Under the pieces are notes generated by a model. It ran no database searches and was not told the DNA's origin. It was given only the letters and a program-made list of their open reading frames with translations. A DNA stretch of 64,000 nt from Pseudoduganella armeniaca (lineage in GTDB: Bacteria; Pseudomonadota; Gammaproteobacteria; Burkholderiales; Burkholderiaceae_D). A program made the position numbers and the translations under genes. How positions within the stretch are numbered: the first letter of the stretch is position 1; each line of letters starts with the position of its first letter. Below, one piece after another: positions 1 to 9,900 of this stretch. The stretch covers positions 3,844,001-3,908,000 of the forward strand of contig NZ_CP028324.1 in the NCBI RefSeq assembly GCF_003028855.1, given 5' to 3'.

Positions 1-474
1 CTCGTCCTTGTCCGAGCCGATCTGGAAGGTGATCGTCGTCGACAGCTTGCCGGTGCCGTCCGTCATCAGGTTGGTGCCGCCGAACTTGGTGTTCGTCATG
101 ATGTTGCCCAGTTCGTTCGACAGCGAGTCGAATTCGGCCTGCATGGCGGCCTGGTCGTCGGCCGTCGAGGAACCGTCGGCGGCCTGGGTTGCCAGGTCTT
201 TCATGCGGTTCAGGATGTTGGTGGTCTCGTCCAGCGCGCCTTCGGCGGTCTGCATCAGCGAGATCGAGTTCTGGGTATTGCGCATTGCCACTTGCATACC
301 GCTGGTCTGGGTCTTCAGGCGGGTGGCGATCTGCAGGCCGGCAGCGTCGTCCATTGCCGAATTGATACGGTAGCCGGTCGACAGGCGGGTCATCGACGTC
401 GACAACTGGCCTTGGGTACGGGTCAGCGAGTTTTGTGCGGACAGGGCGGCGTTGTTGGTGTGCAGGCTCAGCAT
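1..474 (-). CDS. fliC: Flagellin, N-terminal part (cut by window edge)
   Basis: Flagellin, the filament subunit exported through the flagellar type III system. Reading the minus strand from ATG at 474 gives MLSLHTNNAALSAQNSLTRT, followed by the conserved D0/D1 coiled-coil segment with LSTGYRINSAMDDAAGLQIA and the helix containing NSISLMQTAEGALDETTNIL. This is the classic flagellin N-terminal domain. A GGAG ribosome-binding site lies about eight bases before the ATG. About 158 codons are present and the frame is open to the edge, so the variable centre and C-terminal D0 lie outside the window. I looked for a sigma-28 promoter in the 160 bases upstream and saw no convincing match. The gene symbol is the family name; which flagellin paralogue it is cannot be decided. 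Confidence 0.95.
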   Translation of the reverse strand, partial: MLSLHTNNAALSAQNSLTRTQGQLSTSMTRLSTGYRINSAMDDAAGLQIATRLKTQTSGMQVAMRNTQNSISLMQTAEGALDETTNILNRMKDLATQAADGSSTADDQAAMQAEFDSLSNELGNIMTNTKFGGTNLMTDGTGKLSTTITFQIGSDKDE

Positions 475-634
475 TTTGTAGCTCCAGAAGATTCGGTTGG
501 TATCAGTGTTGGACAGTTCGCTGCCCGCTCATAAGTACAAGACGACCGGCCCGGCGCAGGGATTAAATTCTCTGCGCAAATTTTTTCGGCCTGTTTCGGA
601 CACTGCGACGGCCAGTGACGATATGACAACCGCA

Positions 635-2534
635 TCAGCGGATGCGCCGCCGCATGCGCCGCCGGCCCCACCACAGGCCCACCAGGAACAGCAGGATCGC
701 CAGCACGAACAGCAGCGCCAGCAGCCGGGCCTGGCCGGCCGCCCCCGTGCCAGCGCCCAGCACGGCAGCCAGCGCCGGCGGCAGCGGTTCCTCGATGGCG
801 CCGGCGTCGCAGCGGCCCCGCTGCAGCCGCGCCCGTCCGAACAGGTCGACGCTCGCCACCAGCGGGTGGCTGGTACACAGCGTCGTCACGCCGCTGTCGC
901 GGGCAGCGCTGGCCAGGCCAGGCCGGTAGTCGCCGTCCAGCCGCGGGTCCCGCGCGCCGGCGCTGCCGCCGCAATCGCTGCCCGGATATTGCAGGTTGCC
1001 GCCCAGGCTGCTCGCAGCCATCCCCGGCGCACACTGGAAGCCGCCGTTGCGCAGCAGGATCGTATTGCCCAGCCGGATAGTCGCCGGCGCGCCGGCATGG
1101 CCCGCCACGCCACCGGCCGGGTTATCGGCAACGGTCGTATTGACCAGCATCACCCGGGCGGCATTGATTGCGCCGGTAGGCCCGGCCGGGCCGTTGCGGG
1201 CAACCAGTGCGTTGCCGAGTTCCACGGCCGCCGCGCCCGCCGCAATTGCCGGCCCCCGCGCTGCCACGTTGTCGACCAGGATGGCCCGCGCCAGCGCCAG
1301 CGTGTCCGCCGGTGCCGCGGCGGTATCGGCGGCCAACCCGGCCAGCACGCCATCGAACGGCGCCGGCAGGGCCAGCGCCTGCCACCCGGCGATGGCGCCC
1401 CCGTCGTTGTCCCGGAACAGCACCTGTTCGCCCTCCACCCGGCCGGCGAACAGCAGCGCCCCGCCGCCAAGCGCCGCGGCGTTGCGGCGGAACCGGGTGC
1501 GCGACAAGGCAAGCCCCGGCTGGCCCGTCCACGCTTCCTCGCTCCAGGGATTGAGAAGCGGCGCCCGGCCCCACGAGAGCAGCGCTGCGCCGGCACGCGC
1601 CCGGTTGCCCTCGAACAGGCTGTCTTCGATGCGCAGCCGCGTGCCCAGCGCCTGGATGGCGCCACCGAAGCCCGCGGCGGCATTGTTGCGGAACGTCGTT
1701 TGCGCCAGCGTCGCATCGCAGCGCACCAGGGTCAGCGCGCCGCCACAGCAGCCCCACGCGGCGCCCCACTGCGCGGGCGGCGTGCCGTTGCCGTCGAAGC
1801 GGGTGCGGCGGATCGTCACCACCGCATCCGTCAGCAGCAAGGGGTGCGGTTGCCGGCAAACGTGCTGTCGACGATGGCAACGGTGCGCGCCAGCGCGCGC
1901 TGGCCGGCGATCGGCGCCGAGCCGCCGCCGATGGGGGCATCGAAGTTGCCGCTGAACGTGACGCGGCGCAGTTCGATGCGGTCGGCGCTGACGATGGTGG
2001 CAAAGGCCCCGGGACGGGCCGGGTCGCCGTTGCGCGTGAACGTGCTGTCCTGTGCGAGCAGGTCGCGCGACACGTAGGCGCCCAGGCTGTCCTGGGTGAC
2101 CACGCCGTGCAGTTCGATCGCCGCCCCTGGCACGGCGCCGACGGCGATGCTGCCCGCGTTCGGCGCGCTGGCGGTGGCGGCGGTACGCGGGTTGGCGACC
2201 GTGACCCCGACCAGCTGCAGGCCGATGCCGACGGCGAACAGCGGGCCCGCCACCGGGCCGCGCAGCGTCACTTTGCCGCCACCCTCGATCCGTACCGTGC
2301 CCGGCGTCGTCAAGGTCCGCGTCAGCACGATCTCGCCCTGCCGGGCGGACAGCGGATTTCGACGATGCCGCCCGCAGCGTAGGCCGTTTCGAGGTTGACG
2401 CCGCCGGGCGCATCGGCGCGGCCGCACACCGTGACGACCTGCGGCGCGGCGGACGCGGCGCCCGCCGCGGCCCAGCACAAGGCGGCCAGCACGCTGCGCC
2501 ACGGGAGCGCGGGGTTAGCGCGGATAGCGTTCAA
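635..2534 (-). CDS. Exported right-handed beta-helix protein with C-terminal anchor (two frameshifts)
   Basis: Secreted repeat protein. The ATG at 2534 opens a signal peptide (SVLAALCWAAAGAASAAPQ). The protein continues through many short beta-helix rungs of the type IEDSLFEGNRARAGAALLSW and LSRTRFRRNAAALGGGALLF, as in choice-of-anchor Q / polymorphic outer membrane-like proteins. Near the end, DGDYRPGLASAARDSGV and DLFGRARLQRGRCDAGAIEE match the conserved closing motif of that group. The C-terminus is a hydrophobic helix (LLALLFVLAILLFLVGLWWG) followed by RRRMRRRIR, which suggests a membrane anchor. Two single-base losses break the frame, near 2341 and in the GGGG at 1841-1844; restored length is about 633 aa. 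Substrate or ligand unknown. It is last in an operon with the two genes upstream. Confidence 0.75.
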
Positions 2535-5277
2535 GGATTAACCCTCCCTCTCCCCGCCGCACCGGATTGCGCGCGTCGTTCAGGTCGATGAAAATGCGCG
2601 GGCCGACCGAACGGCAGTGGGCCGCCTCGGCTGCCGCCACGTTGCTGATGGTGAAGCGCGCACCGCTCTCATGGTTGACGACACCGCAGGCGCGGCGGTC
2701 GGCGCCGAACGCCTCGTCCGCCGGGGTGAACGTCAGCAGCCGCTTTTGCGTGACGGCGTAGTAGTCGATGCGCTCGCCCGCTGCCGCGCTCGCCCAGGCC
2801 GCGAACCGCCCGCCGTTTTCCCGCTTGAGCTCGATGGCCAGCGCATCGATCGAGCGGCCATAGGCATCCTGCTGCGCGACCTCGAAGAAACCCCACCCCT
2901 GCGGGCTCTGGAAGATGACGATGAACAGGTCGTTGGCGCCGATACCGTCGTTGTCGTTGAACGCCGCGCAGCGCGTCGAGTCGACGATGAAAAAGTTGCG
3001 TGCCACGTTGCGGGTGCGGCACGTGTCCGGCCGGAAGTCGTCCGGCAGCCGCAAGCGCAGGCCACAGGCAAACGCGCCGGCCACGCAATTGTTGTCGGAG
3101 AACGACCACAGCGGCTTGCCCGTCAGCAGTCCGGTGGGACCGCTCTGTTCGTCCAGCAGGCCCCAGTCGACCTCCTTGCCGTCGAAGCGCAGGAACTTCT
3201 TGACGCGCGCCCGGTCCAGCGCCTTGCCGTCCGCGCCCAGGACCGGGGCGCCCGTCATCAGCGTGGTCGGCACCCCCACGCCACGGTCGTTGACGACGTC
3301 GCCGCTGATCGGCGGGTAGATCGTGAATCCCAGCGGCGAACGAAAGCCCTGCGCCGGTCCCGCGTCGCTGCCGCCGGCCGTGATCAGCCAGCCGTTGCCG
3401 CTGGCATAGCGTTCGCGCGCATGGTGGCGGTACTGCTGTTCGCGCCCGGTGGCCTTGTTGACGGCGATGTCGAGGATCAAGGGGTCGGGCCGGTATTGCG
3501 ATGTCGAGAACCACGCCAGTTGGCCGAACGTGAACGGCTTGGCCTCCTGGTCCGGCGCATGGCGCATCTGCCCCGTCCACAGCTGCAGCGCGGCCAGCTG
3601 GTTGTCCGCGCCGCCGCCCAGCTCCAGCAGGGAGCGACCCCGATAGTAGACATAGTTCTCCTCGACCAGGCGGCGGTAGGGAATCAGGCGGCGCCCTTCC
3701 AGCGAGCCGACGGCCAGCTTGGCCGCCGACAGGTCCAGCAGCGCGGCCGCGGCGTCCACCACCGGCCGGTCCTTGCTGTCGCACTCGCGGTCGCCGTTCA
3801 GGATGAAGCGGCTGCTGTCGTAGTCCCACGACACGTCGCACGCGTAATCGAGCAGGTTCAGGATGGCCGCGTGGCTGAGGCGGTTGTACGGCTTGGCGTT
3901 GTACTCGACGAAGTCGTCGCGGGCGATGCGCTGCATCCGCATCAGCAGCCACACGCGCAGCTCCTCGTTCAGCGCGGCGATGGTGTCGAAGCCCTTGCGC
4001 TCGTCCTGGGCGCTCAGTTCGGCCATCATCAGCTTGTTCTTGACGTAGCGCGACGAGTTCTGCATCAGCAGGTGGTTCTCGGTTTCCTCGATGCCGCCGC
4101 CGGCCAGCGTGACCAGCACGACGGCGCCGACGGCGACGGCCACCGCCACGCCCACGCCCACCGCGCCCGACAGCGCGCCGGCGATCGCGCCGGCGATCGC
4201 GCCCGCCAGCGCCGCCGCCAGCAGGAACACCACGATGATCACCAGCGCGGCCAGGAAGCGCAGCAGGCTGTCCCAGAACGATTTCTTGCCGAGCGCATCG
4301 TTGGCGGCCTCCGCGTAGCTGCCCGGATCGACGCCGCTGCCGTTGACCGTGTCGATCGCGTCGCCGTACTGGTTGGGCAGGTTGCCGCAGCTGGTGACGA
4401 GGTTGAAGAGTTCGCGCGCGGTGGCGCCCTGCTCCGGGCTGCTGCGCAGCGTCAGGAAGCGGCGGTTCAGCACCGCGATAGCCGCCGTCACGTCCTCGCC
4501 GATCGGCAAGGTCGAGCGGCCGAAGCGGTACAGCAGCGCCGCCAGCCGGGTGTACTCGATCACGGCCATGTCCCAGTCGCCGCTCAGGCCCTTGAGCTTG
4601 AACGTGAACTCGGACAGGCAGGGCAACTTGCCGGCGCTGGTGCCGGCAAGTTCGGGCGTGACGACGCCGCCCTCCTCCGTCCACGGCCCGTGGCGCGGAT
4701 GGGTCATGATGGCGCGGATCTGCCGCGCCAGGCATTCGCGGCTGAGGCGCAAGCCGACGTTTTCCGCCTCCTTCTCGCGCGCCACGCCGGCGCAGGCGGG
4801 CCCGCTGGCGCCGGCCGCGCTGTCGTACAGCTCACGGAACACCCGGTTGACGATCTCGTGGTCCATTTCGCCGGGATGGGCCACGCCATCCTGCGTCAGC
4901 GGCAACCAGTCGCGCCGCACTTCCGCCCCGCTCAGCAGCGCCTCGCAGTCCCACGCGCGGTGCGCGCGGTCGGCCAGCAGCGCCGCCTTGCCCAGCATCA
5001 GCGTGACGGGCCACTGGGCCAGGTTCGGCACCGGCGCATCGGATGCCTTGCCGTGCCGGCCCGCCAGGGCGAAGCCGCGCGCGAACGCGAACTCGTTGCC
5101 GCACGCCATGGCACGGTGCAGTGCGTAGGCCCGCGCCGCGATGCCGTCGCGTGCCATCGTGCCATCGGTGGCGGCCGCGCCGAACCGGGCCGCCGTGTCA
5201 TTGGCGCCGCCCGCCGTCTCATGCCACAGCGACAACAGCGCCACCGCCCCGGTCAGCACGAACAGACGCGGGCTCAC
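2515..5277 (-). CDS. Large exported/membrane protein of unknown function (920 aa)
   Basis: I do not recognise a family. The start chosen is GTG at 5277, whose GTGA overlaps the stop of the upstream gene, implying translational coupling; the frame extends further upstream but only over sequence that codes for that neighbour. The N-terminus (SPRLFVLTGAVALLSLWHET) is a plausible signal sequence. A strongly hydrophobic Ala/Gly/Val stretch at about residues 335-395 could form two membrane passes or a hairpin. The C-terminal third is soluble, with paired Cys in segments such as DNNCVAGAFACGLRLRLPDD and DTCRTRNVARNFFIVDSTRC, suggesting disulfides outside the cytoplasm. It overlaps the start of the downstream beta-helix gene by 20 bases, so the three genes look like one expression unit. 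No catalytic motif was identified. Confidence 0.7.
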   Translation of the reverse strand: MSPRLFVLTGAVALLSLWHETAGGANDTAARFGAAATDGTMARDGIAARAYALHRAMACGNEFAFARGFALAGRHGKASDAPVPNLAQWPVTLMLGKAALLADRAHRAWDCEALLSGAEVRRDWLPLTQDGVAHPGEMDHEIVNRVFRELYDSAAGASGPACAGVAREKEAENVGLRLSRECLARQIRAIMTHPRHGPWTEEGGVVTPELAGTSAGKLPCLSEFTFKLKGLSGDWDMAVIEYTRLAALLYRFGRSTLPIGEDVTAAIAVLNRRFLTLRSSPEQGATARELFNLVTSCGNLPNQYGDAIDTVNGSGVDPGSYAEAANDALGKKSFWDSLLRFLAALVIIVVFLLAAALAGAIAGAIAGALSGAVGVGVAVAVAVGAVVLVTLAGGGIEETENHLLMQNSSRYVKNKLMMAELSAQDERKGFDTIAALNEELRVWLLMRMQRIARDDFVEYNAKPYNRLSHAAILNLLDYACDVSWDYDSSRFILNGDRECDSKDRPVVDAAAALLDLSAAKLAVGSLEGRRLIPYRRLVEENYVYYRGRSLLELGGGADNQLAALQLWTGQMRHAPDQEAKPFTFGQLAWFSTSQYRPDPLILDIAVNKATGREQQYRHHARERYASGNGWLITAGGSDAGPAQGFRSPLGFTIYPPISGDVVNDRGVGVPTTLMTGAPVLGADGKALDRARVKKFLRFDGKEVDWGLLDEQSGPTGLLTGKPLWSFSDNNCVAGAFACGLRLRLPDDFRPDTCRTRNVARNFFIVDSTRCAAFNDNDGIGANDLFIVIFQSPQGWGFFEVAQQDAYGRSIDALAIELKRENGGRFAAWASAAAGERIDYYAVTQKRLLTFTPADEAFGADRRACGVVNHESGARFTISNVAAAEAAHCRSVGPRIFIDLNDARNPVRRGEGGLILERYPR

Positions 5278-5669
5278 GGCGGCAAGTCCCCGCGCGGTCC
5301 CGCATTCTCTTGCAGGGTTTCGGCGCGCAGGGCAGGCGTGACGCAGGTGGTATCGGCGGCAAACGCCTGGCGCCAGACGAAGCCCGACGCGCAGGTCTTG
5401 GGGCCGAACGGACCGCTGACCCACAGCAGCGGCGCGCGCGCATTGTCGGCCGCGGCGCGGCGCCGGCTGGCCGGGGTGACGCAGACATTGTCATCCGCCG
5501 CCGCCGCCCGCACCACCGTGCCGGCGGGACAGGGTGCCGCCTGCGTCATGCCCGGCAGCAGTAGCAGCAGCAGAAGAAGTAGCAGCGGCGGCAAGAGCGG
5601 CAACAGTAGCGGCAGTGAAGCGGCCGTCAACGCGGCGGGAGCGGCGCGGTGGCAGGAAGTGCGCAGCAT
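5274..5669 (-). CDS. Small exported protein with duplicated Cys motif and poly-Leu signal peptide
   Basis: 131-aa protein, first gene of the three-gene operon. The signal peptide is unusual: a run of leucines (PPLLLLLLLLLLPGMTQAAP) encoded by a near-perfect trinucleotide repeat at about 5555-5620. The mature part carries two copies of one motif, CPAGTVVRAAAADDNVCVTP and CASGFVWRQAFAADTTCVTP, each with two Cys and a following R. This suggests two small disulfide-bonded modules. I have seen such CVTP-R motifs in uncharacterised exported proteins of other bacteria but know no function. The stop codon overlaps the GTG start of the 920-aa gene. The trinucleotide run could vary in length by slippage. 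Confidence 0.7.
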   Translation of the reverse strand: MLRTSCHRAAPAALTAASLPLLLPLLPPLLLLLLLLLLPGMTQAAPCPAGTVVRAAAADDNVCVTPASRRRAAADNARAPLLWVSGPFGPKTCASGFVWRQAFAADTTCVTPALRAETLQENAGPRGDLPP

Positions 5670-5878
5670 GGGATCTCCCTTCCGCCAGCGCCGCCGGGTG
5701 GCGTGGGACGCGTTTTGCCAGTCGGTTACTATAATGTAGACCAGCGCTGGCGAACATCAAGCGGCGATTGCCAAAGTGTCGCATGGCCGCACACGCGGCC
5801 GTGGCGTGCGTGAGCGGGCCGGGCCGTCGGATCGTCTATCATGTGGCAACGTATGCAATATTGTTCACCTGGAGCCCC

Positions 5879-6936
5879 ATGAAGCAATTCACCCTGCCGC
5901 AAAACTCGTTCCTGCTGCTGCTCGGCCTCGTCACCCTGGCCTTCCTCTGGATCCTCAGCCCATTCGCCGGCGCGATCTTCTGGGGCGTCGTGTTCGCCAT
6001 CGTGTTCGCGCCGCTGCACTACCGGCTGCTGGAGGTGACCGGCAACAAGCCGACGGCGTCCGCCCTGATCGCCCTGCTGCTGATCGTGCTGATGGTGATC
6101 CTGCCGGTGACCTTGATCGCCATCTCGCTGGTCAACCAGGCCGCCGCCGTGTACGCGATGATCGAATCGGGCCAGATCAATTTCGGCGCCATGTTCCAGC
6201 GCGCGATCAACGGCATGCCTGGCTGGGCACTGGAAGTGCTGGAACGCTTCGAACTGACCAACCTGGCCACCCTGGAAGCGAAGCTGACCGCCGGCGCCGC
6301 CCAGATCAGCCAGGCCACGGCGAAATACGCCATCAACGTGGGGCGCAACATGCTCGACTTCACGGTCAGCGTGACGGTCATGCTGTACCTGCTGTTCTTC
6401 CTGTTCCGCGACGGCCAGACCCTGTCCGGCAAGATCCGCGGCGCGGTGCCGCTCAGCGAGCGCTACAAGACACCCCTGTTCGAGAACTTCATCACCGTCA
6501 TCCGCGCCACCGTCAAGGGCAATATCCTCGTCGCGCTGGCGCAGGGCGCGCTGGGCGGCCTGGCGTTCTGGTTCCTGGACGTGCCCGGCCCCTTGCTGTG
6601 GGGCGTGGTGATGGCCTTCCTGTCGCTGCTGCCGGCGGTGGGCGCGGCCATCATCTGGGGTCCTGTCGCCATCTACTTCATCGCCACCGGCGCGACCTGG
6701 CAGGGGATCGGCCTGGTGGTGTACGGCGTGATGGTGATCGGCCTGGTGGACAACCTGCTGCGCCCGGTCCTGGTCGGCAAGGACACCAAGATGCCGGACT
6801 ACCTGGTGCTGCTTTCCACCATCGGCGGCATGGCGTTGTTCGGCCTGAACGGCTTCGTCATCGGCCCCGTCATCGCCGCGCTGTTCCTGGCAACCTGGAC
6901 CTGTTCGCCAACGCGGCCGAATTCCACGGCCGCTGA
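5879..6936 (+). CDS. AI-2E family transporter / PerM-type permease (frameshifted at C-terminus)
   Basis: Inner-membrane protein of the AI-2E exporter (PerM/YdiK) superfamily, about 352 aa with around eight hydrophobic segments. The N-terminus MKQFTLPQNSFLLLLGLVTL, the middle stretch LYLLFFLFRDGQTLSGKIRG and the C-terminal GLVDNLLRPVLVGKDTKMPD and GLNGFVIGPVIAALFLATW are typical. In the sequence as given, the frame runs on into the helicase downstream. Adding one G at the GG at 6897-6898 gives the expected ending LATWDLFANAAEFHGR and a TGA at 6934-6936, which I take as the real end. Substrate is unknown; family members are tied to autoinducer or polyamine efflux or ion export. It lies 7 bases before lhr and is probably co-transcribed. 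Confidence 0.88.
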
Positions 6937-6943
6937 CCCCGCG

Positions 6944-9900
6944 ATGGCGCCGGACCCGCTGCACGACTTCCATCCCGCCGTCGCGGCGTGGTTCCGCGCC
7001 ACGTTCGCCGGCGCCACCGAAGCCCAGCGCCGCGCCTGGCCGCTGATCCAGGCCGGCCGGACCACCCTGATCGCGGCGCCCACGGGCTCGGGCAAGACGC
7101 TGACGGCGTTCCTGGCCGCCATCGACGCGCTGGTGCGCGAGAGCGGGCAAATTGCGCTGCCGGACGAGACGCGCGTGCTGTACGTCTCGCCCCTGAAGGC
7201 CCTGTCCAACGACATCCGCGTCAACCTGCTCGCGCCGCTGGAAGGCATCGACGCGCAACTGGCCGCGCTGGACATGCCGCCGCACGGCATTCGCAGCGCC
7301 GTGCGCACCGGCGACACGCCCCAGGCCGAACGCAACGCCGCGCGCAAGCGCCCGCCCCACATCCTGGTCTCGACGCCGGAGTCGCTGTACGTGCTGCTGG
7401 GCAGCGACAGCGGCCGCGCCATGCTGGCCACGGTACGCACCGTCATCGTCGACGAAATCCATGCGGTGGCGGGCGGCAAGCGCGGCAGCCACCTGGCGCT
7501 CAGCCTGGAGCGGCTCGACGCGCTGCTGGCGCGGCCCGCGGTGCGGGTCGGCCTGTCCGCCACCCAGAAGCCGATCGCCGTCGTCGCGCAGTTCCTGGCC
7601 GGCAGCCAGCGGCCCTGCGCCATCGTCGACGTCGGCCACGTGCGCGCGCGCGACCTGGGCCTGGAACTGCCGCCGGTGCCGCTGGAGGCCGTGATGCCGA
7701 ACGAGGTATGGGAGCGCGTCTACGACCGCCTGGCCGAACTGGCCGCCTTGCACAAGACGACGCTGGTGTTCGTCAACACCCGGCGCATGGCCGAACGGAT
7801 GGCGCGCCACCTGGCCGACCGGCTCGGTGCGGAACACGTGGCGGCGCACCACGGCAGCCTGGCCAAGGAATTCCGCCTGGACGCCGAGCAGCGCCTGAAG
7901 CGGGGCGAGCTGCGCATGCTGATCGCCACCGCCTCGCTGGAACTGGGCATCGACATCGGCGACGTCGACCTGGTCTGCCAGATCGGCTCGCCGCGCAGCA
8001 TCGCCGCCTTCCTGCAGCGGGTCGGCCGCTCCGGCCACCACGTCGGCGGCATGCCGAAGGGACGGCTGTTCCCCACCTCGCGCGACGACCTGGTCGAATG
8101 CACCGCCCTGCTCGACTGCGTGCGGCGCGATGAACTCGACGCCTTGCGCATCCCGGTCGCGCCGCTGGACGTGCTGGCGCAGCAGGTCGTGGCCGAGGTG
8201 GGCCTGCGCGAATGGCGCGAGGACGCGCTGTTCGACCTGGCGCGCGGCGCCACGCCGTACGCGGCCCTGCCGCGCGAGCGCTTCGAGGCCGTGCTGCGCA
8301 TGCTGACCGAGGGCTACCACAGTCGCCAGGGCGTGCGCGGCGCCTGGCTGCACCGCGATGCCGTCAGCGGCACCGTGCGCGGGCGGCGCGGCGGCAAGCT
8401 GGCCGCCGTGATGTCCGGCGGGACGATACCGGACAACGCCGACTTCACCGTGCTGCTGGAACCGGCCGGCCTGAACGTCGGCACCGTGCACGAGGACTTC
8501 GCCGTCGAAAGCCTGGCCGGCGACGTGTTCCAGCTCGGGAATACGTCCTACCGCATCCTGCGCGTCGAAGCAGGCAAGGTGCGGGTCGAGGACGCCCATG
8601 GCGCCGCGCCGAACATCCCGTTCTGGCTGGGCGAGGCGCCCGGCCGCAGCGACGAGCTGTCGCTCGGCGTGGCGCGCCTGCGCGGCGCGATCGACCGCCT
8701 GCTGGGCGAACGCGCCGACCATGACGCCGCCATCGAGCATGCGGTGGCCTGGCTGTACGAACACCTGGGCCTCGCCGACGATGCGGCGCGCCAGATCGTC
8801 GAGTACCTGGCGCGTGCCCGCGCCGCCCTGGGCGCCCTGCCCACCGCCGACACGCTGGTGCTGGAGCGCTTCTTCGACGAATCGGGCGGCATGCAGCTGG
8901 TGCTGCACGCGCCCTACGGCAGCCGCGTCAACCGGGCCTGGGGGCTGGCGCTGCGCAAGCGCTTCTGCCGTACCTTCAACTTCGAACTGCAGGCCGCCGC
9001 GACGGAGGATGCCATCGTGCTGTCGCTGTCGGAAAGCCACAGCTTCCCGCTCGACGAGGTGTGGCGCTACCTGCGTTCGAACAGCGCCGAGCACGTGCTG
9101 GTGCAGGCGCTGCTGGACGCGCCGCTGTTCAACGTGCGCTGGCGCTGGAACGCCACCACGGCGCTGGCCCTGCCCCGTTTCGCCGGTGGCCGCAAGGTGG
9201 CGCCGCAGCTGATGCGGATGAAGAGCGACGACATGCTGGCGGCCGTCTTCCCCGACCAGGCCGCGTGCCTGGAAAACATCGCCGGCGAGCGCGAGATCCC
9301 CAGCCACCCGCTGGTGGACCAGACCCTGGACGACTGCCTGCACGAGGCGATGGACGCGGATGGCTGGCTGGCGCTGCTGCGGCGCATGGAAGCGGGCGAA
9401 GTGCGGCTGCTGGCGCGCGACCTGCCGGCACCCTCGCCGCTGGCGATGGAGATCCTGAACGCCCGCCCGTATGCGTTCCTGGACGATGCGCCGCTGGAAG
9501 AGCGGCGTACCCAGGCCGTGCTGAACCGGCGCTGGACCGAGCCGACGTCTTCCGACGATCTGGCCGCGCTCGACCCCGGCGCCATCGATGCGGTGGCGGC
9601 GGAAAGCTGGCCGCGCGTGCGCGCCGCCGACGAGATGCACGAGGCGCTGGTGGCGCTGGCTTGCATCACCGTCGAGGAAGCCAATGCCAGCGCCGGCTGG
9701 AACGCCTGGGTGGCCGAACTCGCCGCCGGCGGCCGCGCCACCCGGCTCGGTCATTTGTGGGTCGCGCTGGAACGCCTGGCCTGCGTGCAGGCGGTGTGGC
9801 CGGAGGCGCTCGCCGAGCCGCCGCTGGCGATCCCGGCGCGGCTGGCGGAACGCGACGCCGAGGCCTGGACGTTCGACAACGCACTGGTCGAGCTGCTGCG

